Assembly (NCBI RefSeq): GCF_036116635.1 | Contig: NZ_CP107995.1 | Coordinates: 9,920,001 to 9,984,000, forward strand | Source: Amycolatopsis sp. NBC_00345 | GTDB lineage: Bacteria; Actinomycetota; Actinomycetes; Mycobacteriales; Pseudonocardiaceae | Direction: 5' to 3' | Length of the DNA stretch: 64,000 bases | Part shown: positions 1 to 9,799 of the stretch, piece after piece | How positions within the stretch are numbered: the stretch's first letter is position 1 | Layout of the letters: each line of letters starts with the position of its first letter | Translations under genes and position numbers: made by a program | Notes under the pieces: model-generated | Databases searched by the model: none | What the model saw: only the letters and a program-made list of their open reading frames with translations | What the model was told of the DNA's origin: nothing

Positions 1-729
1 GCCGATCTCGGCGCCGGTGGCCGGGTCGAAGTCGAACACGTGCGGCGTGGAGCCGTCCGGGCGCAGGAAGACGCGCTGCGCCGTTTTCGCGTGCTCGACG
101 GCGATGTCGAGGTACTTGCCGTCACCGGTCTGCTGGGTCGCGAAGTCCAGCAGGTCCAGGTTCATGATCGTGTCCATGATGATCCGGCCCGCGTCCTTCG
201 GGTCGGTGAGCGCGCCCCAGGCCCGGATGAAGTGGCCCTTCGGGTTGTAGCGCTGGATCAGCGACGAAGCCGCCTTGACCGCGCCGGCCCGCCACTTGTC
301 GTCGCCGGTGATTCGCCACGCCGTGACCCACGACGGGTAGAAGAGGAAACCGAGGTCGTGGGTGCTGGTGTCGGTCTGCCGCGGCGCGAGTTTTTCCGCC
401 GAAGCGAGCGCGAGCGTGCGGAATTGTTCGTCGCCGGAGTGCAGCCACGCCATCCAGAGCGTGCCGGGCCAGAATCCGCCGACCCAGTCGCCATTCTGCG
501 AATACGCCCATTTCTCGAACTTCGTCCCGGTCGGAAAGGCCGTGACGGTCGGTGCCACCGCGCGCAGCTTCCGCACCGCGTAGTCCGCCGCCGCGCGGAA
601 CGTCTCCGTCTGGCTCGCCGAATGGGATACCGCCTGGTCGGAGGCTACTGCCGGGATGGTGCTGCTCGCGGTCACCGCCACCGCGGCACCGGCCGCGGTG
701 GTCAGCAGGGTTCGCCGGGAAACGCTCAC
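1..729 (-). CDS. GH88 family unsaturated glucuronyl/galacturonyl hydrolase, Tat-exported, 3' end outside window
   Basis: The first 243 residues are present and the frame stays open to the window edge. Residues 1-30 form a twin-arginine-type signal (SRRTLL then an Ala-rich stretch), so export through Tat is likely. The mature part carries GH88 landmarks: NGDWVGGFWPG near residues 80-89, THDLGF at 123-128 (Asp125) and MDTIMNL at 186-191 (Asp186); the two Asp residues match the family's catalytic pair. GH88 enzymes hydrate and cleave the unsaturated uronic acid left on oligosaccharides by polysaccharide lyases; the substrate cannot be told here. The start is GTG at 729, chosen because it opens the signal peptide; no strong ribosome site precedes it. 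Tandem palindromes upstream (824-856) suggest substrate-induced control. Confidence 0.82.
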   Translation of the reverse strand, partial: MSVSRRTLLTTAAGAAVAVTASSTIPAVASDQAVSHSASQTETFRAAADYAVRKLRAVAPTVTAFPTGTKFEKWAYSQNGDWVGGFWPGTLWMAWLHSGDEQFRTLALASAEKLAPRQTDTSTHDLGFLFYPSWVTAWRITGDDKWRAGAVKAASSLIQRYNPKGHFIRAWGALTDPKDAGRIIMDTIMNLDLLDFATQQTGDGKYLDIAVEHAKTAQRVFLRPDGSTPHVFDFDPATGAEIG

Positions 730-823
730 GGGGGCCCGCCATTCACAGTGGGGAATTGCATCACGGGAAGGTCGGCAAAGTTTTACACGACCGACACGTG
801 CTTGTACACCCGCCGAATCGGCT

Positions 824-856
824 ATTCACGGTTGTGAATTGTTCACGGATGTGAAC
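824..856. promoter_or_regulatory. Tandem 16-bp inverted repeats upstream of the GH88 gene
   Basis: Two perfect palindromes lie 17 bp apart: ATTCACGGTTGTGAAT (824-839) and GTTCACGGATGTGAAC (841-856). They share the core TTCAC-GG-W-TGTGAA. A weaker third copy, ATTCACAGTGGGGAAT, is at 741-756 just before the GH88 start. They sit between the 3' end of merR and the GH88 start, so the GH88 promoter is the natural target. The cognate regulator is not evident in the window. Confidence 0.6.
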
Positions 857-881
857 TCGCCATTCTTGGCCCTTCGCGGGG

Positions 882-1271
882 TTACCGCGTGAGCGCTGAC
901 TCGTCGTCGACAACGAGCGGGCAGAGCGGGTTCGGCGCCTGCGAAACGTCGATGACGGCCTCAAGCCGGTCACGCGTGTGCTGCAGCTCGGCGATACGCG
1001 CGTCAAGCCGGGCCTTCTCGGCGCGGAGCCGGGCGCGTGACGCCGGGGTGCTCTCGCCGGCGTCCACATGGGGCAGCAGGTCCTTGATGGTGGGACTGGA
1101 CAGTCCGGCCGCGTAGAGCTGCTGGATCAGTTCGACCCGGGTGACGGCGTCGTCGGGGTAGCGTCGCTGGCCCCCGCTGGTGCGGGTCGAGGCCAGCAGG
1201 CCCTGCTGCTCGTAGTAGCGCAGCGCCCGCACGCTCACCCCGGCCCGCTCGGCGACTTCCCCGATACGCAT
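882..1271 (-). CDS. MerR-family transcriptional regulator
   Basis: 129 residues, the usual length for a short MerR regulator. The N-terminal winged helix-turn-helix is clear (MRIGEVAERAGVSVRALRYY, with GGQRRY in the wing), followed by a dimerisation coiled coil around residues 75-118. It lacks a long effector domain; one Cys sits in the C-terminal tail, so metal or redox sensing is possible but unproven. It is divergent from the SDR gene at 1432, and the spacer between them carries a classic MerR operator (1371-1388), so it very probably controls that gene by DNA distortion and may autoregulate. The arrangement of a MerR regulator facing a short-chain dehydrogenase recurs in actinobacteria. 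Confidence 0.85.
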   Translation of the reverse strand: MRIGEVAERAGVSVRALRYYEQQGLLASTRTSGGQRRYPDDAVTRVELIQQLYAAGLSSPTIKDLLPHVDAGESTPASRARLRAEKARLDARIAELQHTRDRLEAVIDVSQAPNPLCPLVVDDESALTR

Positions 1272-1365
1272 TGTTTGCTCCCTGGCCCGGTTACGACACG
1301 AACTTTACGCGCGAATCAGCCCGGGCTTCCGTGACGCCATGGGGTGTGACCTGCGAGACAACCGC

Positions 1366-1397
1366 TTGAACCTGACGTTGGCGTCAGGGACCAGGCT
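1366..1397 (+). promoter_or_regulatory. MerR-type promoter/operator of the SDR gene
   Basis: A -35-like TTGAAC (1366-1371) is followed by the palindrome CCTGACGTTGGCGTCAGG (1371-1388, 7-bp arms, 4-bp centre) and a -10-like CAGGCT (1392-1397). The spacer is 20 bp, longer than the normal 17, with the dyad inside it. This is the hallmark of MerR/SoxR-controlled promoters, in which the activator twists the spacer to align the two elements. Confidence 0.75.
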
Positions 1398-1431
1398 CGG
1401 CGTCAGCACCTCATGCCGACAGGAGACGACA

Positions 1432-2145
1432 ATGCAGATCGCAGGCTCGACCGCACTGATCACCGGCGCCGGCCGCGGGCTCGGGCGCCACTTCGCCCAG
1501 GCCCTGCTCGACCGGGGCGCCGCCAAGGTCTACGCCACGGCCCGCCGCCCCGGGTCGATCGACATCGCGGGCGTGACGCCGCTGGCCCTGGACGTCACCG
1601 ACCCCGACTCGGTCCGCGCCGCGGCCGCCGCGGCCCCGGACGTCGACCTGCTGGTCAACAACGCCGGCTTGGCCGCCTACACCGACCTGGTCACCGGCGA
1701 CCTCGACGACATCCGCCGGGAGATGGAGACCAACTTCTTTGGCCCGCTCCACGTCGTCCGCGCCTTCGCCCCGGTACTGGCCGGCAACGGCGGCGGAGCC
1801 ATCCTGAACGTGCTTTCCGTCCTGTCGTGGATCTCCTACCAGGGTTCGGCCGGCTACGCGGCCGCCAAAGCGGCGGCGTGGAGCATGACCAACGGGGTCC
1901 GCCTCGAGCTGTCGGCCCAGCGCACCCAGGTCGCGGGCCTGGTGATGGCCAGCACGGACACCGACATGATGGCCGGGTTCGACGTCCCGAAGAACGACCC
2001 CGCCGACGTGGTCCGGGCCGCCCTCGACGGCATCGAGGCGGGCGAGATCGAGATCATCGCCGACGCCGACAGCATCGCGACCAAGGCCGCGCTCGCCGAG
2101 CACCCGTCCGCCCTCTACCCGGCCGTGTCCACGGAACGGGTTTGA
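1432..2145 (+). CDS. Short-chain dehydrogenase/reductase (classical SDR)
   Basis: 237 residues, typical of classical SDRs. The nucleotide-binding motif TGAGRGLG is at residues 11-18, NNAG at 76-79, a structural Asn at 101, the catalytic Ser region NVLS at 126-129 and the YAAAK pair (Tyr142, Lys146). The pattern fits an NAD(P)-dependent oxidoreductase; the substrate is unknown. The ATG at 1432 is preceded by AGGAG at 1421-1425. Its promoter contains the MerR dyad at 1371-1388, so it is probably the main target of the divergent MerR protein. No other gene is in the transcript. Confidence 0.88.
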   Translation: MQIAGSTALITGAGRGLGRHFAQALLDRGAAKVYATARRPGSIDIAGVTPLALDVTDPDSVRAAAAAAPDVDLLVNNAGLAAYTDLVTGDLDDIRREMETNFFGPLHVVRAFAPVLAGNGGGAILNVLSVLSWISYQGSAGYAAAKAAAWSMTNGVRLELSAQRTQVAGLVMASTDTDMMAGFDVPKNDPADVVRAALDGIEAGEIEIIADADSIATKAALAEHPSALYPAVSTERV

Positions 2146-2192
2146 TGAGCGGCCGGTGACGGCTCAGGAGCCAGGAGCAGTTCAGGAGCAGT

Positions 2193-3110
<918 letters not shown>

Positions 3111-3169
3111 CGGCCGTACACGATCCGTGCAAGTCGGTCATCCGAGCAGTTAACGCCCCAACCCGCGCG

Positions 3170-6151
3170 TCAGGCGGACGCGATGCGGTGCTCGTCCGCC
3201 CCCTGCATCCGGTTCTGCAACGCCGATTCCTGCGGACGCGCGGACAGCTCCCGCCAGATCACCAGCGCCCGCTCGGAGTAGGTGCGCGAACGCTCCGGCT
3301 GGCTCAGTGCCGAGTGCAGCTCGCCGAGCAGCTGCGACACCTCCGCCTCCGAGCGCCGGTCGCCGTTGCGGCGGTGCACGCTCAGCGAGTTGACCAGCAG
3401 CAGCTGCGCGTGCGCGAAATCCCCGCTGTACAGGCAAAGTTCGCCGAGTGCCTGGTTCGCGTAGCCGACGCAGTGGTCGTCGCCGAGGTCGGTGAAGATG
3501 GCGATGGCGCGGGTGACCTGCTCGCGGGCCTGGCCGAGGTTGCCCTCGTGCTGGTGCAGCAGGCCGAGCCGCTGCAGCGCGTGCGCCTCGCGGTGCCGGT
3601 CGCCGATCTCGGCGGACAGCTCCAGCGCGTCGGTGAACCAGCGTTTCGCTGATGCGTAACACTTCTGGGCCAGCCAGATCGTCCCGGCGGCGACCCGCAC
3701 CACGGCCTCGCCGTGCCGGTCCCCGGCTTCGGCGAAGAGCTTCAGCGCCTCGTGGCAGCGCTCCAGCGCGCGGTCGTTCGCGCCCTCGATACGCAGGATC
3801 GTGCCGAGCCCGGCGAGCGCCGTGCCCATCCCCTGCGCGTCGCCGATCTGCTGGTAACGGGCGTACGAGGCTTCGAACGCCACCAGCGCTTCGGTGTAGC
3901 TGTCCTGGTAGAGGTGGATCTGGCCCAGGTTGCGCTGGATGATCGCCTCGCCGTGCGCCGACCCGGCACGCCGCGCCGCGGCCAGGGCCAGCGCGTGGGT
4001 GCTGTGCCAGTCGTCCTGGTGCCCGCGCAGGTCGAAGTACGGGGTGAGGGCGGCGGTCAGCTGCCAGGTCAGGTCGTCGAAACCCAGCTCGGCGGCCAGA
4101 TTCACCGCGGCGACGGTGGTGTGCCGTTCCGCGGCGAACCAGGCGGCGGGGTCCGCCAGCAGCCGCTCGGTTTCCGGCGGCAGCTCCGGCAGCTTCGCGG
4201 CTTCGTCGCGGTACTGGCCGAAGAAGTGGATCGGCATCCGGTCGGCCGCCTCGACGGCCAGCGCGAGGTAACCCTCCAGCACGCGCCGCGCCGCCGCTCG
4301 CGTCTTGCCCGGCCCGTCGCGCTCGGCCAGCTCCGCCGCGTACACGCGGAGCAGGTCGTGCAGCCGGTATCGCGGCTGGCCCGTGGCGTCGGAGGCGACG
4401 AGCTCGACGAGGTGGGCGTCCACCAGCACGTCGAGGACGTCGTCGGCCGACGGACGGCCCAGCGCCGCGGCGACGACCCACGCGGGGAACTGCACGGGGC
4501 CGAGCGCGCCGAGCCAGCGGAACGCCGCGGCCGCGGACATCGGCAGCAGGTCGTAGCTCAGGGTCACGCTGGCGCGCACGGCGAGGTCGCCGACGCGCAG
4601 TTCGTCCAGCCGCCGCCGTTCGTCGTGCAGCCGGTCGGCGAGTACTCGCAGCGACCAGCTCGGCCGGTTGGTCAGCTTCGCCCCGGCCACGCGGATCGCC
4701 AGCGGCAGGTGGCCGCACTGGCGCAATATCGCCGCGGCGTTCTCCGGCTCGGCGGCGACGCGCTCGGCCCCGACGATGCCCTGCAGCAGCCGGGCCGCCT
4801 CGGGTTCGGGCAGCAGGTCGACGTCCACGGACACGGCGCCGTCGAGATCCGGCAGGCGGAGGCGGCTGGTCACCAGCACCGCGCACGCACCGGTGCCCGG
4901 CAGCAACGGCCGCACCTGGGCCGCGCTGCCCGCGTCGTCCAGCACCACGCACATCCGCTTCCCGGCGAGCCGGGAGCGCAGCAGCGCCGAGCGCTCCGGC
5001 AGGTCACGCGGCAGGCCCGCGTCCGGGATTCCCAGCGCCCGCAACAGCTCGGCCAGCACACCCATCGGCGCCCGCGGCGACGACGAGGTGCCGGCCAGGT
5101 CGACGTGCAGCTGGCCGTCGGCGAAACCGTCACGCACGGCGTGCGCGACCCGGACCGCGATCGCGGACTTGCCGACCCCCGGCGCGCCCGACAACACGAA
5201 CACCGAGGGCTGCCCGTGCCCGCCGCGCTCGCGCAGCCGCTCGACGATCCGGTCGACCACTTCCTCACGGCCGGTGAAGTCCGGCAGGTCGAGGGGCAGC
5301 TGGCAGATCGGCAGCTCGGCGGCGGGTCGTTTGATCTGGACTTCGGCGGGCAGCACGGGCAGTTTCGGCGGCTTGGCGGACGGCACGGTTTTGGCAGACG
5401 GCACGGCCAGCGTGGCCCGCAGCTCGCGCAACCGCGCCCCGGGTCTCGCGTCGAGTTCCTCGTCGAGGGTCCGCTCCGCCAGCTGATAGGCCTCGACGGC
5501 CTCGTCGGTCCGGCCGCCGTCGCGCAGGGCGGTGACCAGCTGCTCCCAGAGTTCCTCGCGCAGCGGGTGCTCGGTGACCAGGCCCCGCAGCTCGGCGATC
5601 GCCTCGCCGTGGCGGCCCAGCTCGATCCGGGCCTTCAGCCGTTGCTCCTGGACCGACAGCCGCAGCTCGGCCAGCCGGGCGACGGCCGCGCCCCAGCCGT
5701 GGTCGTGCGGCAGGCCTTCCAGGACCTCGCCGCGCCACAGCGCGTCCGCCTGCTCCAGCAAAGCGAGTGCCGCTTCCGCGTCGCCGCGATCGAATGCTTT
5801 CTGCGCTTCGGCGGCGTGCTCACTGAAAACGACATGATCCAGTTCTTCCGGCGCGGCGGTCAGCAGATATCCGGACGCGCGACTGCTGATCCGGTCGCCC
5901 AGTTCGGGCGCCGTTTCGGCCAGCCGCCGGCGGAGCGAATGGACGTAGGTCCGGATATTCGCCGCCGCGGAACGGGGCGCGGTACCCGGCCAGAGCACCT
6001 CGACCAGCACCTCGGTGGACACCACGACATTCGGCTGCAACGCCAGCGCGGCCAGCAGCAACCTCGGTTTCGGTCCGCCCAGCGGGACGGCCCGGCCTTC
6101 GGCGACGACCTCCAGCGGCCCGAGAATCCGGAAAGCCAATGAGGTCAGCAT
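3170..6151 (-). CDS. SARP/AfsR-type regulator: winged helix-BTAD, NB-ARC ATPase, TPR repeats
   Basis: About 993 residues, the size of AfsR-class regulators. An N-terminal OmpR-like winged helix (starting FRILGPLEV) and a BTAD helical domain fill the first 250 residues. An NB-ARC/STAND ATPase follows, with the P-loop GAPGVGKS and CVVLDDAG as Walker B. The C-terminal third consists of TPR-like repeats (for example GEAIIQRNLGQIHLYQDSY). Such proteins bind direct repeats near the -35 element and activate transcription, with ATP and ligand gating through the STAND module. The start at 6151 is preferred to an in-frame ATG at 6193 because AAGGGGGG lies just upstream and the conserved domain starts there. 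No biosynthetic cluster adjoins it; its neighbours are the secreted SH3-like gene and the decayed relative, which may be its targets. Confidence 0.87.
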   Translation of the reverse strand: MLTSLAFRILGPLEVVAEGRAVPLGGPKPRLLLAALALQPNVVVSTEVLVEVLWPGTAPRSAAANIRTYVHSLRRRLAETAPELGDRISSRASGYLLTAAPEELDHVVFSEHAAEAQKAFDRGDAEAALALLEQADALWRGEVLEGLPHDHGWGAAVARLAELRLSVQEQRLKARIELGRHGEAIAELRGLVTEHPLREELWEQLVTALRDGGRTDEAVEAYQLAERTLDEELDARPGARLRELRATLAVPSAKTVPSAKPPKLPVLPAEVQIKRPAAELPICQLPLDLPDFTGREEVVDRIVERLRERGGHGQPSVFVLSGAPGVGKSAIAVRVAHAVRDGFADGQLHVDLAGTSSSPRAPMGVLAELLRALGIPDAGLPRDLPERSALLRSRLAGKRMCVVLDDAGSAAQVRPLLPGTGACAVLVTSRLRLPDLDGAVSVDVDLLPEPEAARLLQGIVGAERVAAEPENAAAILRQCGHLPLAIRVAGAKLTNRPSWSLRVLADRLHDERRRLDELRVGDLAVRASVTLSYDLLPMSAAAAFRWLGALGPVQFPAWVVAAALGRPSADDVLDVLVDAHLVELVASDATGQPRYRLHDLLRVYAAELAERDGPGKTRAAARRVLEGYLALAVEAADRMPIHFFGQYRDEAAKLPELPPETERLLADPAAWFAAERHTTVAAVNLAAELGFDDLTWQLTAALTPYFDLRGHQDDWHSTHALALAAARRAGSAHGEAIIQRNLGQIHLYQDSYTEALVAFEASYARYQQIGDAQGMGTALAGLGTILRIEGANDRALERCHEALKLFAEAGDRHGEAVVRVAAGTIWLAQKCYASAKRWFTDALELSAEIGDRHREAHALQRLGLLHQHEGNLGQAREQVTRAIAIFTDLGDDHCVGYANQALGELCLYSGDFAHAQLLLVNSLSVHRRNGDRRSEAEVSQLLGELHSALSQPERSRTYSERALVIWRELSARPQESALQNRMQGADEHRIASA

Positions 6152-6294
6152 TTTTTTACCCCCCTTGGTGGCAAGGTCCCCATGACCGCGCATCGTAGGA
6201 GCGTTCGAGCGGCATAGCTAGATCCATTCGGAGGGCAACGCACCCTAATTCGCTTTTGTACGAGTTGTGTACAGGACGGCGCCACTCTGTGGCC

Positions 6295-6948
6295 ATGAAG
6301 CGTTCGAACCTCCGGCGTTGGGCCGGTTCAGGGGTTGTCCTGGCCTCGATCGGCGCGTTCGCCCTCGCCGCTGCGGTGCCCGCGTCCGCGGCGACGACCG
6401 GGACGGTGCAGACTGCGGGTGACCCGCTCAACGTCCGCCGCGCGCCGAACACGGCGGCGACGGCCGTGAAGACGGTGGCCAACGGGGCTTCGGTGAGCAT
6501 CGAGTGCCAGACGACCGGGAACTCCGTGGCCGGCCCGCTCGGCACCACCACCATCTGGGACTACGTGCCCGCCCTCGGCGGCTACCTCTCCGACGGCTAC
6601 GTCAAGACCGGCTCCGACGGCCGGATCGCGCCCGACTGCGGGACCGGCACCGGCAGCGCCCAGTGCGCCTCCGCGTGCGCCGCGGAGGGCCAGTTCCGCT
6701 CGTCGGACGCGCATTTCGTGGTTTACGACACCAACGCGGACGGCAGTTCCGGGGTCGTGCAGTACTGGCTCGCGACCGGCGCCGGCCCGTTCTACGTCTG
6801 GGCCTCCGGCGGCCAGGGCACGTCCGTGGACAAGGCGGTCGCGGTGCCGAAGGGCTCGTGGGTCTACTACAAAACCTGCACCGGCCACAACACCTCGCCG
6901 CCGACCTTCGCCGGCTGCAGCGCCGGCCTCACCGATTTCGCCGCCTGA
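6295..6948 (+). CDS. Secreted protein with bacterial SH3-like domain
   Basis: 217 residues. A Sec signal peptide (KRSNLRRW then a hydrophobic run, cleavage near ASA|AT around residue 33) leads to an SH3-like module with TAGDPLNVRRAPNTAA, IECQ and GYLSDGYVKTGSD at about 36-118. This type of module usually binds cell-wall peptides. A second part (about 125-217) has several Cys residues and is unassigned; it contains VVYDTNADGSSG and YYKTCTGHN. No catalytic motif is seen. ATG 6295 is used; GTG 6289 in the same frame sits better relative to AGGACGG at 6273 and would add two residues. The gene is divergent from the SARP regulator, with a 143-bp shared promoter region. Confidence 0.75.
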   Translation: MKRSNLRRWAGSGVVLASIGAFALAAAVPASAATTGTVQTAGDPLNVRRAPNTAATAVKTVANGASVSIECQTTGNSVAGPLGTTTIWDYVPALGGYLSDGYVKTGSDGRIAPDCGTGTGSAQCASACAAEGQFRSSDAHFVVYDTNADGSSGVVQYWLATGAGPFYVWASGGQGTSVDKAVAVPKGSWVYYKTCTGHNTSPPTFAGCSAGLTDFAA

Positions 6949-7000
6949 AGCCGTTCCCTGGCTGAACTCCCCACCCCTACTTCCGGAAGGACCCCTAGCC

Positions 7001-8557
7001 ATGGGCCAGGTGAACCGGCGCTCGGTGCTGCTGGGCGGACTCGCCGCGGTGACCGCGGCCACGGCTTCGACGGCGCTCCCCGCATGGGCGAACGCGCGGA
7101 CCGCGGCGGCCGTCGCCCCGGTCATCCACGACCCGTTCCAGCTCGGCATCGCCTCGGGTGATCCCCTTCCCGACAGCGTGGTGCTGTGGACGAGACTCGC
7201 GCCGGCGCCGTTGAACGCCGACGGCTTCGGCGGCATGCCGGACGCGACCTACGCCGTGGACTGGGAGCTGGCGACCGACGAGAACTTCGCCTCGGTGGTG
7301 AAAAGCGGTTCGGTGAACGCCGTTCGCGCGTCGGCGCACAGCGTGCACGTCGAGCCTGCGGGCCTCGACCCGGCGCGCGAGTACTTCTACCGCTTCAAGA
7401 CCGCCGGTTACATCTCGCCGGTCGGCCGCACGCGGACCGCGCCTGCCGCGGGCGCCGCGGTGAACCAGCTGAAGTACTGCTTCACGTCCTGCCAGCACTG
7501 GGAGGAGGGTTGGTACCACTCGTACAAGGGCGTGGTGCGCGACGACCCGGACCTGGTGCTGTTCCTGGGCGACTACATCTACGAGAAGCCTTCCGGCCGG
7601 GTGAAGTCCGAGCTGAACCCGCGGCGGCTGGCGGTCCCGCAGGACACCACCACGCTGGCGCTCTACCGGGCGCGCCACGGCCAGCACAAGACCGACGTCG
7701 ACCTCAAGGCCGCGCACGCGCTCGCCCCCTGGCTGGTCGTATTCGATGATCATGAAGTCATGAACAACTGGAACGGCACCACGAGCCCCGCGTCGGCAGC
7801 GCGCAAGACCGCGGCGTTCCAGGCGTTCTACGAGCACATGCCGATCCGCTCGACCGCGAAGCCGAACGGCGCGTCGATCCAGCTGTACCGCCAGTTCCTG
7901 TGGGGCGACCTCGCGCGCTTCCACATGATGGACACCCGGCAGTTCCGCAGCGCGCAGGTGAGCGGCACGGCGTGCGGCCCGTACCGCGACACCTCGCGCA
8001 CGCTCACCGGCACGGCGCAGGAACAGTGGCTGCTCAAGGCGTTCGAGACGCACCCGGCGACGTGGGACTTCCTGGGCCAGCAGGTGTTCTTCGCCCAGCG
8101 CGACGGCGACGGCAAGAACACCACCTGCGAGAGCCCCGACTCGTGGGACGGCTACCAGGCCTCGCGTGACCGCATCACGCAGGGCTGGATCGACCGGAAG
8201 GTGCCGAACCCGGTGGTGCTCACCGGGGACGTGCACCGGCACTGGGCGGCCGACCTGCGCAAGGACTACTACGACCACAGCGACCCGATCGTCGGCTCGG
8301 AGCTGGTGACCACGTCGGTCACCTCGAACAGCGACGGGGCCGCGCCGCCGAACGCCGCGTGGTACGCGAACAACCCGCACGTCAAGTACTGCCAGGGCGA
8401 GCGCGGCTACGTCCGTGTGACGGCGACGCCCGCGCAGATGCTGGCGGACTTCGTGGTGGTGTCCGACACGAGCGTCAACGATCCGGCGAAGCTGGTCATC
8501 AAGACCGACAAGAGCTTCGTGGTGAACGCGGGTTCGAAGGGCCTGCAGGCGGTCTGA
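7001..8557 (+). CDS. phoD: Alkaline phosphatase D / phosphodiesterase PhoD, Tat-exported
   Basis: 518 residues, the normal PhoD length. The twin-arginine signal is NRRSVLLGG (residues 5-13). An N-terminal PhoD-type beta-domain (QLGIASGDPLPDSVVLWTRL) precedes the metallophosphoesterase core, with LGDYIYE, DDHEVMNNW and TGDVHRHW supplying metal ligands. PhoD enzymes release phosphate from phosphodiesters such as teichoic acids using Ca and Fe. The ATG at 7001 follows GGAAGGACC. It begins 52 bp after the SH3-like gene in the same direction, so co-transcription is possible. I see no clear PHO box. Confidence 0.92.
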   Translation: MGQVNRRSVLLGGLAAVTAATASTALPAWANARTAAAVAPVIHDPFQLGIASGDPLPDSVVLWTRLAPAPLNADGFGGMPDATYAVDWELATDENFASVVKSGSVNAVRASAHSVHVEPAGLDPAREYFYRFKTAGYISPVGRTRTAPAAGAAVNQLKYCFTSCQHWEEGWYHSYKGVVRDDPDLVLFLGDYIYEKPSGRVKSELNPRRLAVPQDTTTLALYRARHGQHKTDVDLKAAHALAPWLVVFDDHEVMNNWNGTTSPASAARKTAAFQAFYEHMPIRSTAKPNGASIQLYRQFLWGDLARFHMMDTRQFRSAQVSGTACGPYRDTSRTLTGTAQEQWLLKAFETHPATWDFLGQQVFFAQRDGDGKNTTCESPDSWDGYQASRDRITQGWIDRKVPNPVVLTGDVHRHWAADLRKDYYDHSDPIVGSELVTTSVTSNSDGAAPPNAAWYANNPHVKYCQGERGYVRVTATPAQMLADFVVVSDTSVNDPAKLVIKTDKSFVVNAGSKGLQAV

Positions 8558-8588
8558 GCCGTTCCGTCCTCAGAGGACAGTCGGCTCC

Positions 8589-8612
8589 GTCACAGAACCG
8601 TGCGGAACTGTC
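8589..8612 (+). promoter_or_regulatory. Motif shared with the response-regulator promoter
   Basis: The 24-bp segment beginning GTCACAGAACCG matches 17 of 24 positions with the segment beginning GTAACAAAACCG upstream of the response regulator (12003 down to 11980, minus strand). Downstream of both come CCTAG and then GATCTTGGGAG directly before the start codon. The membrane-protein gene and the two-component operon may therefore share a regulator, most simply the response regulator itself. Confidence 0.45.
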
Positions 8613-8683
8613 GATCAGCAGTCGCGGCAGGCGCGTGATCCGCTCCTAGCTTGGGTCCCAAGTGATCTTGGGAGGACCAGGCG

Positions 8684-9799
8684 ATGACAACCCAGCTCGA
8701 AGAACGCCGGCCACCGGCTCCGGCTCCGGTGAAGTCCGGGAAGGCTGCACAGTGCCTCACCACGGCGTTGTTCGCGGTCGCCGTGGCCCTCGCGGGGTAC
8801 ACCGGGTTCCGGTGGCCGGGGGAGTACGTGGCGACCCTGGAAGCCACCTCCCTGAGCGGGGGCTTCCACCGGCGTTTCCTGGTCGGCACCCTGCTGCACC
8901 CGTTCGCCGTCGCGACCGGGTACGACTACCGGGTCTTCGCGATCGCGGGTTTCGTGGTGCTCGCCGGGCTGCTGACGGCCGTGGCGATCGCGTTCTTCCG
9001 CAGCCCCAGCGGGAGCAGGCGGATGGTGATCATCGCCTGGCTCCTGCTGCCGACCGGCGGCTACTTGTTCCACGAAGTGGGGTACTACGACCAGGTTCTG
9101 TACCTGCTGCTGTTCGGCGCGCTGTGGGCACTGCATCGGAACCGGCCGGGGATCGCGAGCGCGCTGATGGTGCTTTCCGTGACGGTGCACGAGATCGCGC
9201 TGCTCACCGTGCTCCCGGTGTTCGGCTTCATGGTGCTCCGGAAGTTCCCGTTCCGCCGGGCCTGCGCGTTCCTCGCCCCGCCCGCCGTGGCCGGTCTGGT
9301 GATCCTGGCGGTGTCACCGGCCGCGCCCGGTGCCGCCGGCCGGCTCGGGCAGACGTTGGCGGGCGCCGACTTCCGCTACCGCACCGACGCGCTGGGCCTG
9401 TTCGAGCGCAGCCAGTCCCAGAGCTGGGCGATCTACTCGATCACCGACGTCCTGCTGTACCTGGTGCCGATCGCGGTCGTGGTGATCGGCGGATTCCTGG
9501 TCCTGCACCGGCCCTCGGGCGCGGCGGTACTGCCCGTCGCCGCGATCGCCGCCCCGCTGCTGCTCGCCCTCGCCGGCTGGGACGAAGCCCGCTGGGGTTT
9601 CCTGCTGGTGAGCAACTTCGTCGTCGTGCTGTGGCTCTGGCTCGGCCACCGCGGGCGCGAGCTGGGGATGTCGCAGCTGGGTGCGCTGACCGCGGTTTTG
9701 CTGATCCTCACACACATTCCGATGCCGTACTTCGACGGCTACGCGCCCCGGGTGATCACGCTGGTGGGTCCGCCGCATCCCTCGGGAGTCGTAAAGTGA
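8684..9799 (+). CDS. Polytopic membrane protein of unknown function
   Basis: 371 residues with roughly nine to ten hydrophobic segments, the first at about 24-42. Polar loops include SLSGGFHRRFLVGTLL near residue 52, HEVGYYDQVLY and ERSQSQSWAIYSITD. The aromatic and charged loop motifs recall GT-C-type or polymer-assembly membrane proteins, but I do not recognise a family and assign no function. ATG 8684 is preceded by GGGAGGACC. It converges on the histidine kinase gene with a 44-bp overlap and shares an upstream motif with that two-component operon, which suggests that the kinase senses or controls something this protein does in the envelope. Confidence 0.65.
   Translation: MTTQLEERRPPAPAPVKSGKAAQCLTTALFAVAVALAGYTGFRWPGEYVATLEATSLSGGFHRRFLVGTLLHPFAVATGYDYRVFAIAGFVVLAGLLTAVAIAFFRSPSGSRRMVIIAWLLLPTGGYLFHEVGYYDQVLYLLLFGALWALHRNRPGIASALMVLSVTVHEIALLTVLPVFGFMVLRKFPFRRACAFLAPPAVAGLVILAVSPAAPGAAGRLGQTLAGADFRYRTDALGLFERSQSQSWAIYSITDVLLYLVPIAVVVIGGFLVLHRPSGAAVLPVAAIAAPLLLALAGWDEARWGFLLVSNFVVVLWLWLGHRGRELGMSQLGALTAVLLILTHIPMPYFDGYAPRVITLVGPPHPSGVVK

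Noticed and set aside
3713..6142. Very long open frame on the plus strand opposite the SARP gene
   Set aside because: Antisense shadow of a GC-rich gene; composition is Arg/Gln/Gly-rich with no domain, whereas the minus strand has clear SARP, NB-ARC and TPR motifs.
3170..6948. SARP gene as marker of an antibiotic biosynthetic cluster
   Set aside because: No PKS, NRPS, terpene or RiPP enzyme lies nearby; the neighbours are secreted SH3-type proteins.
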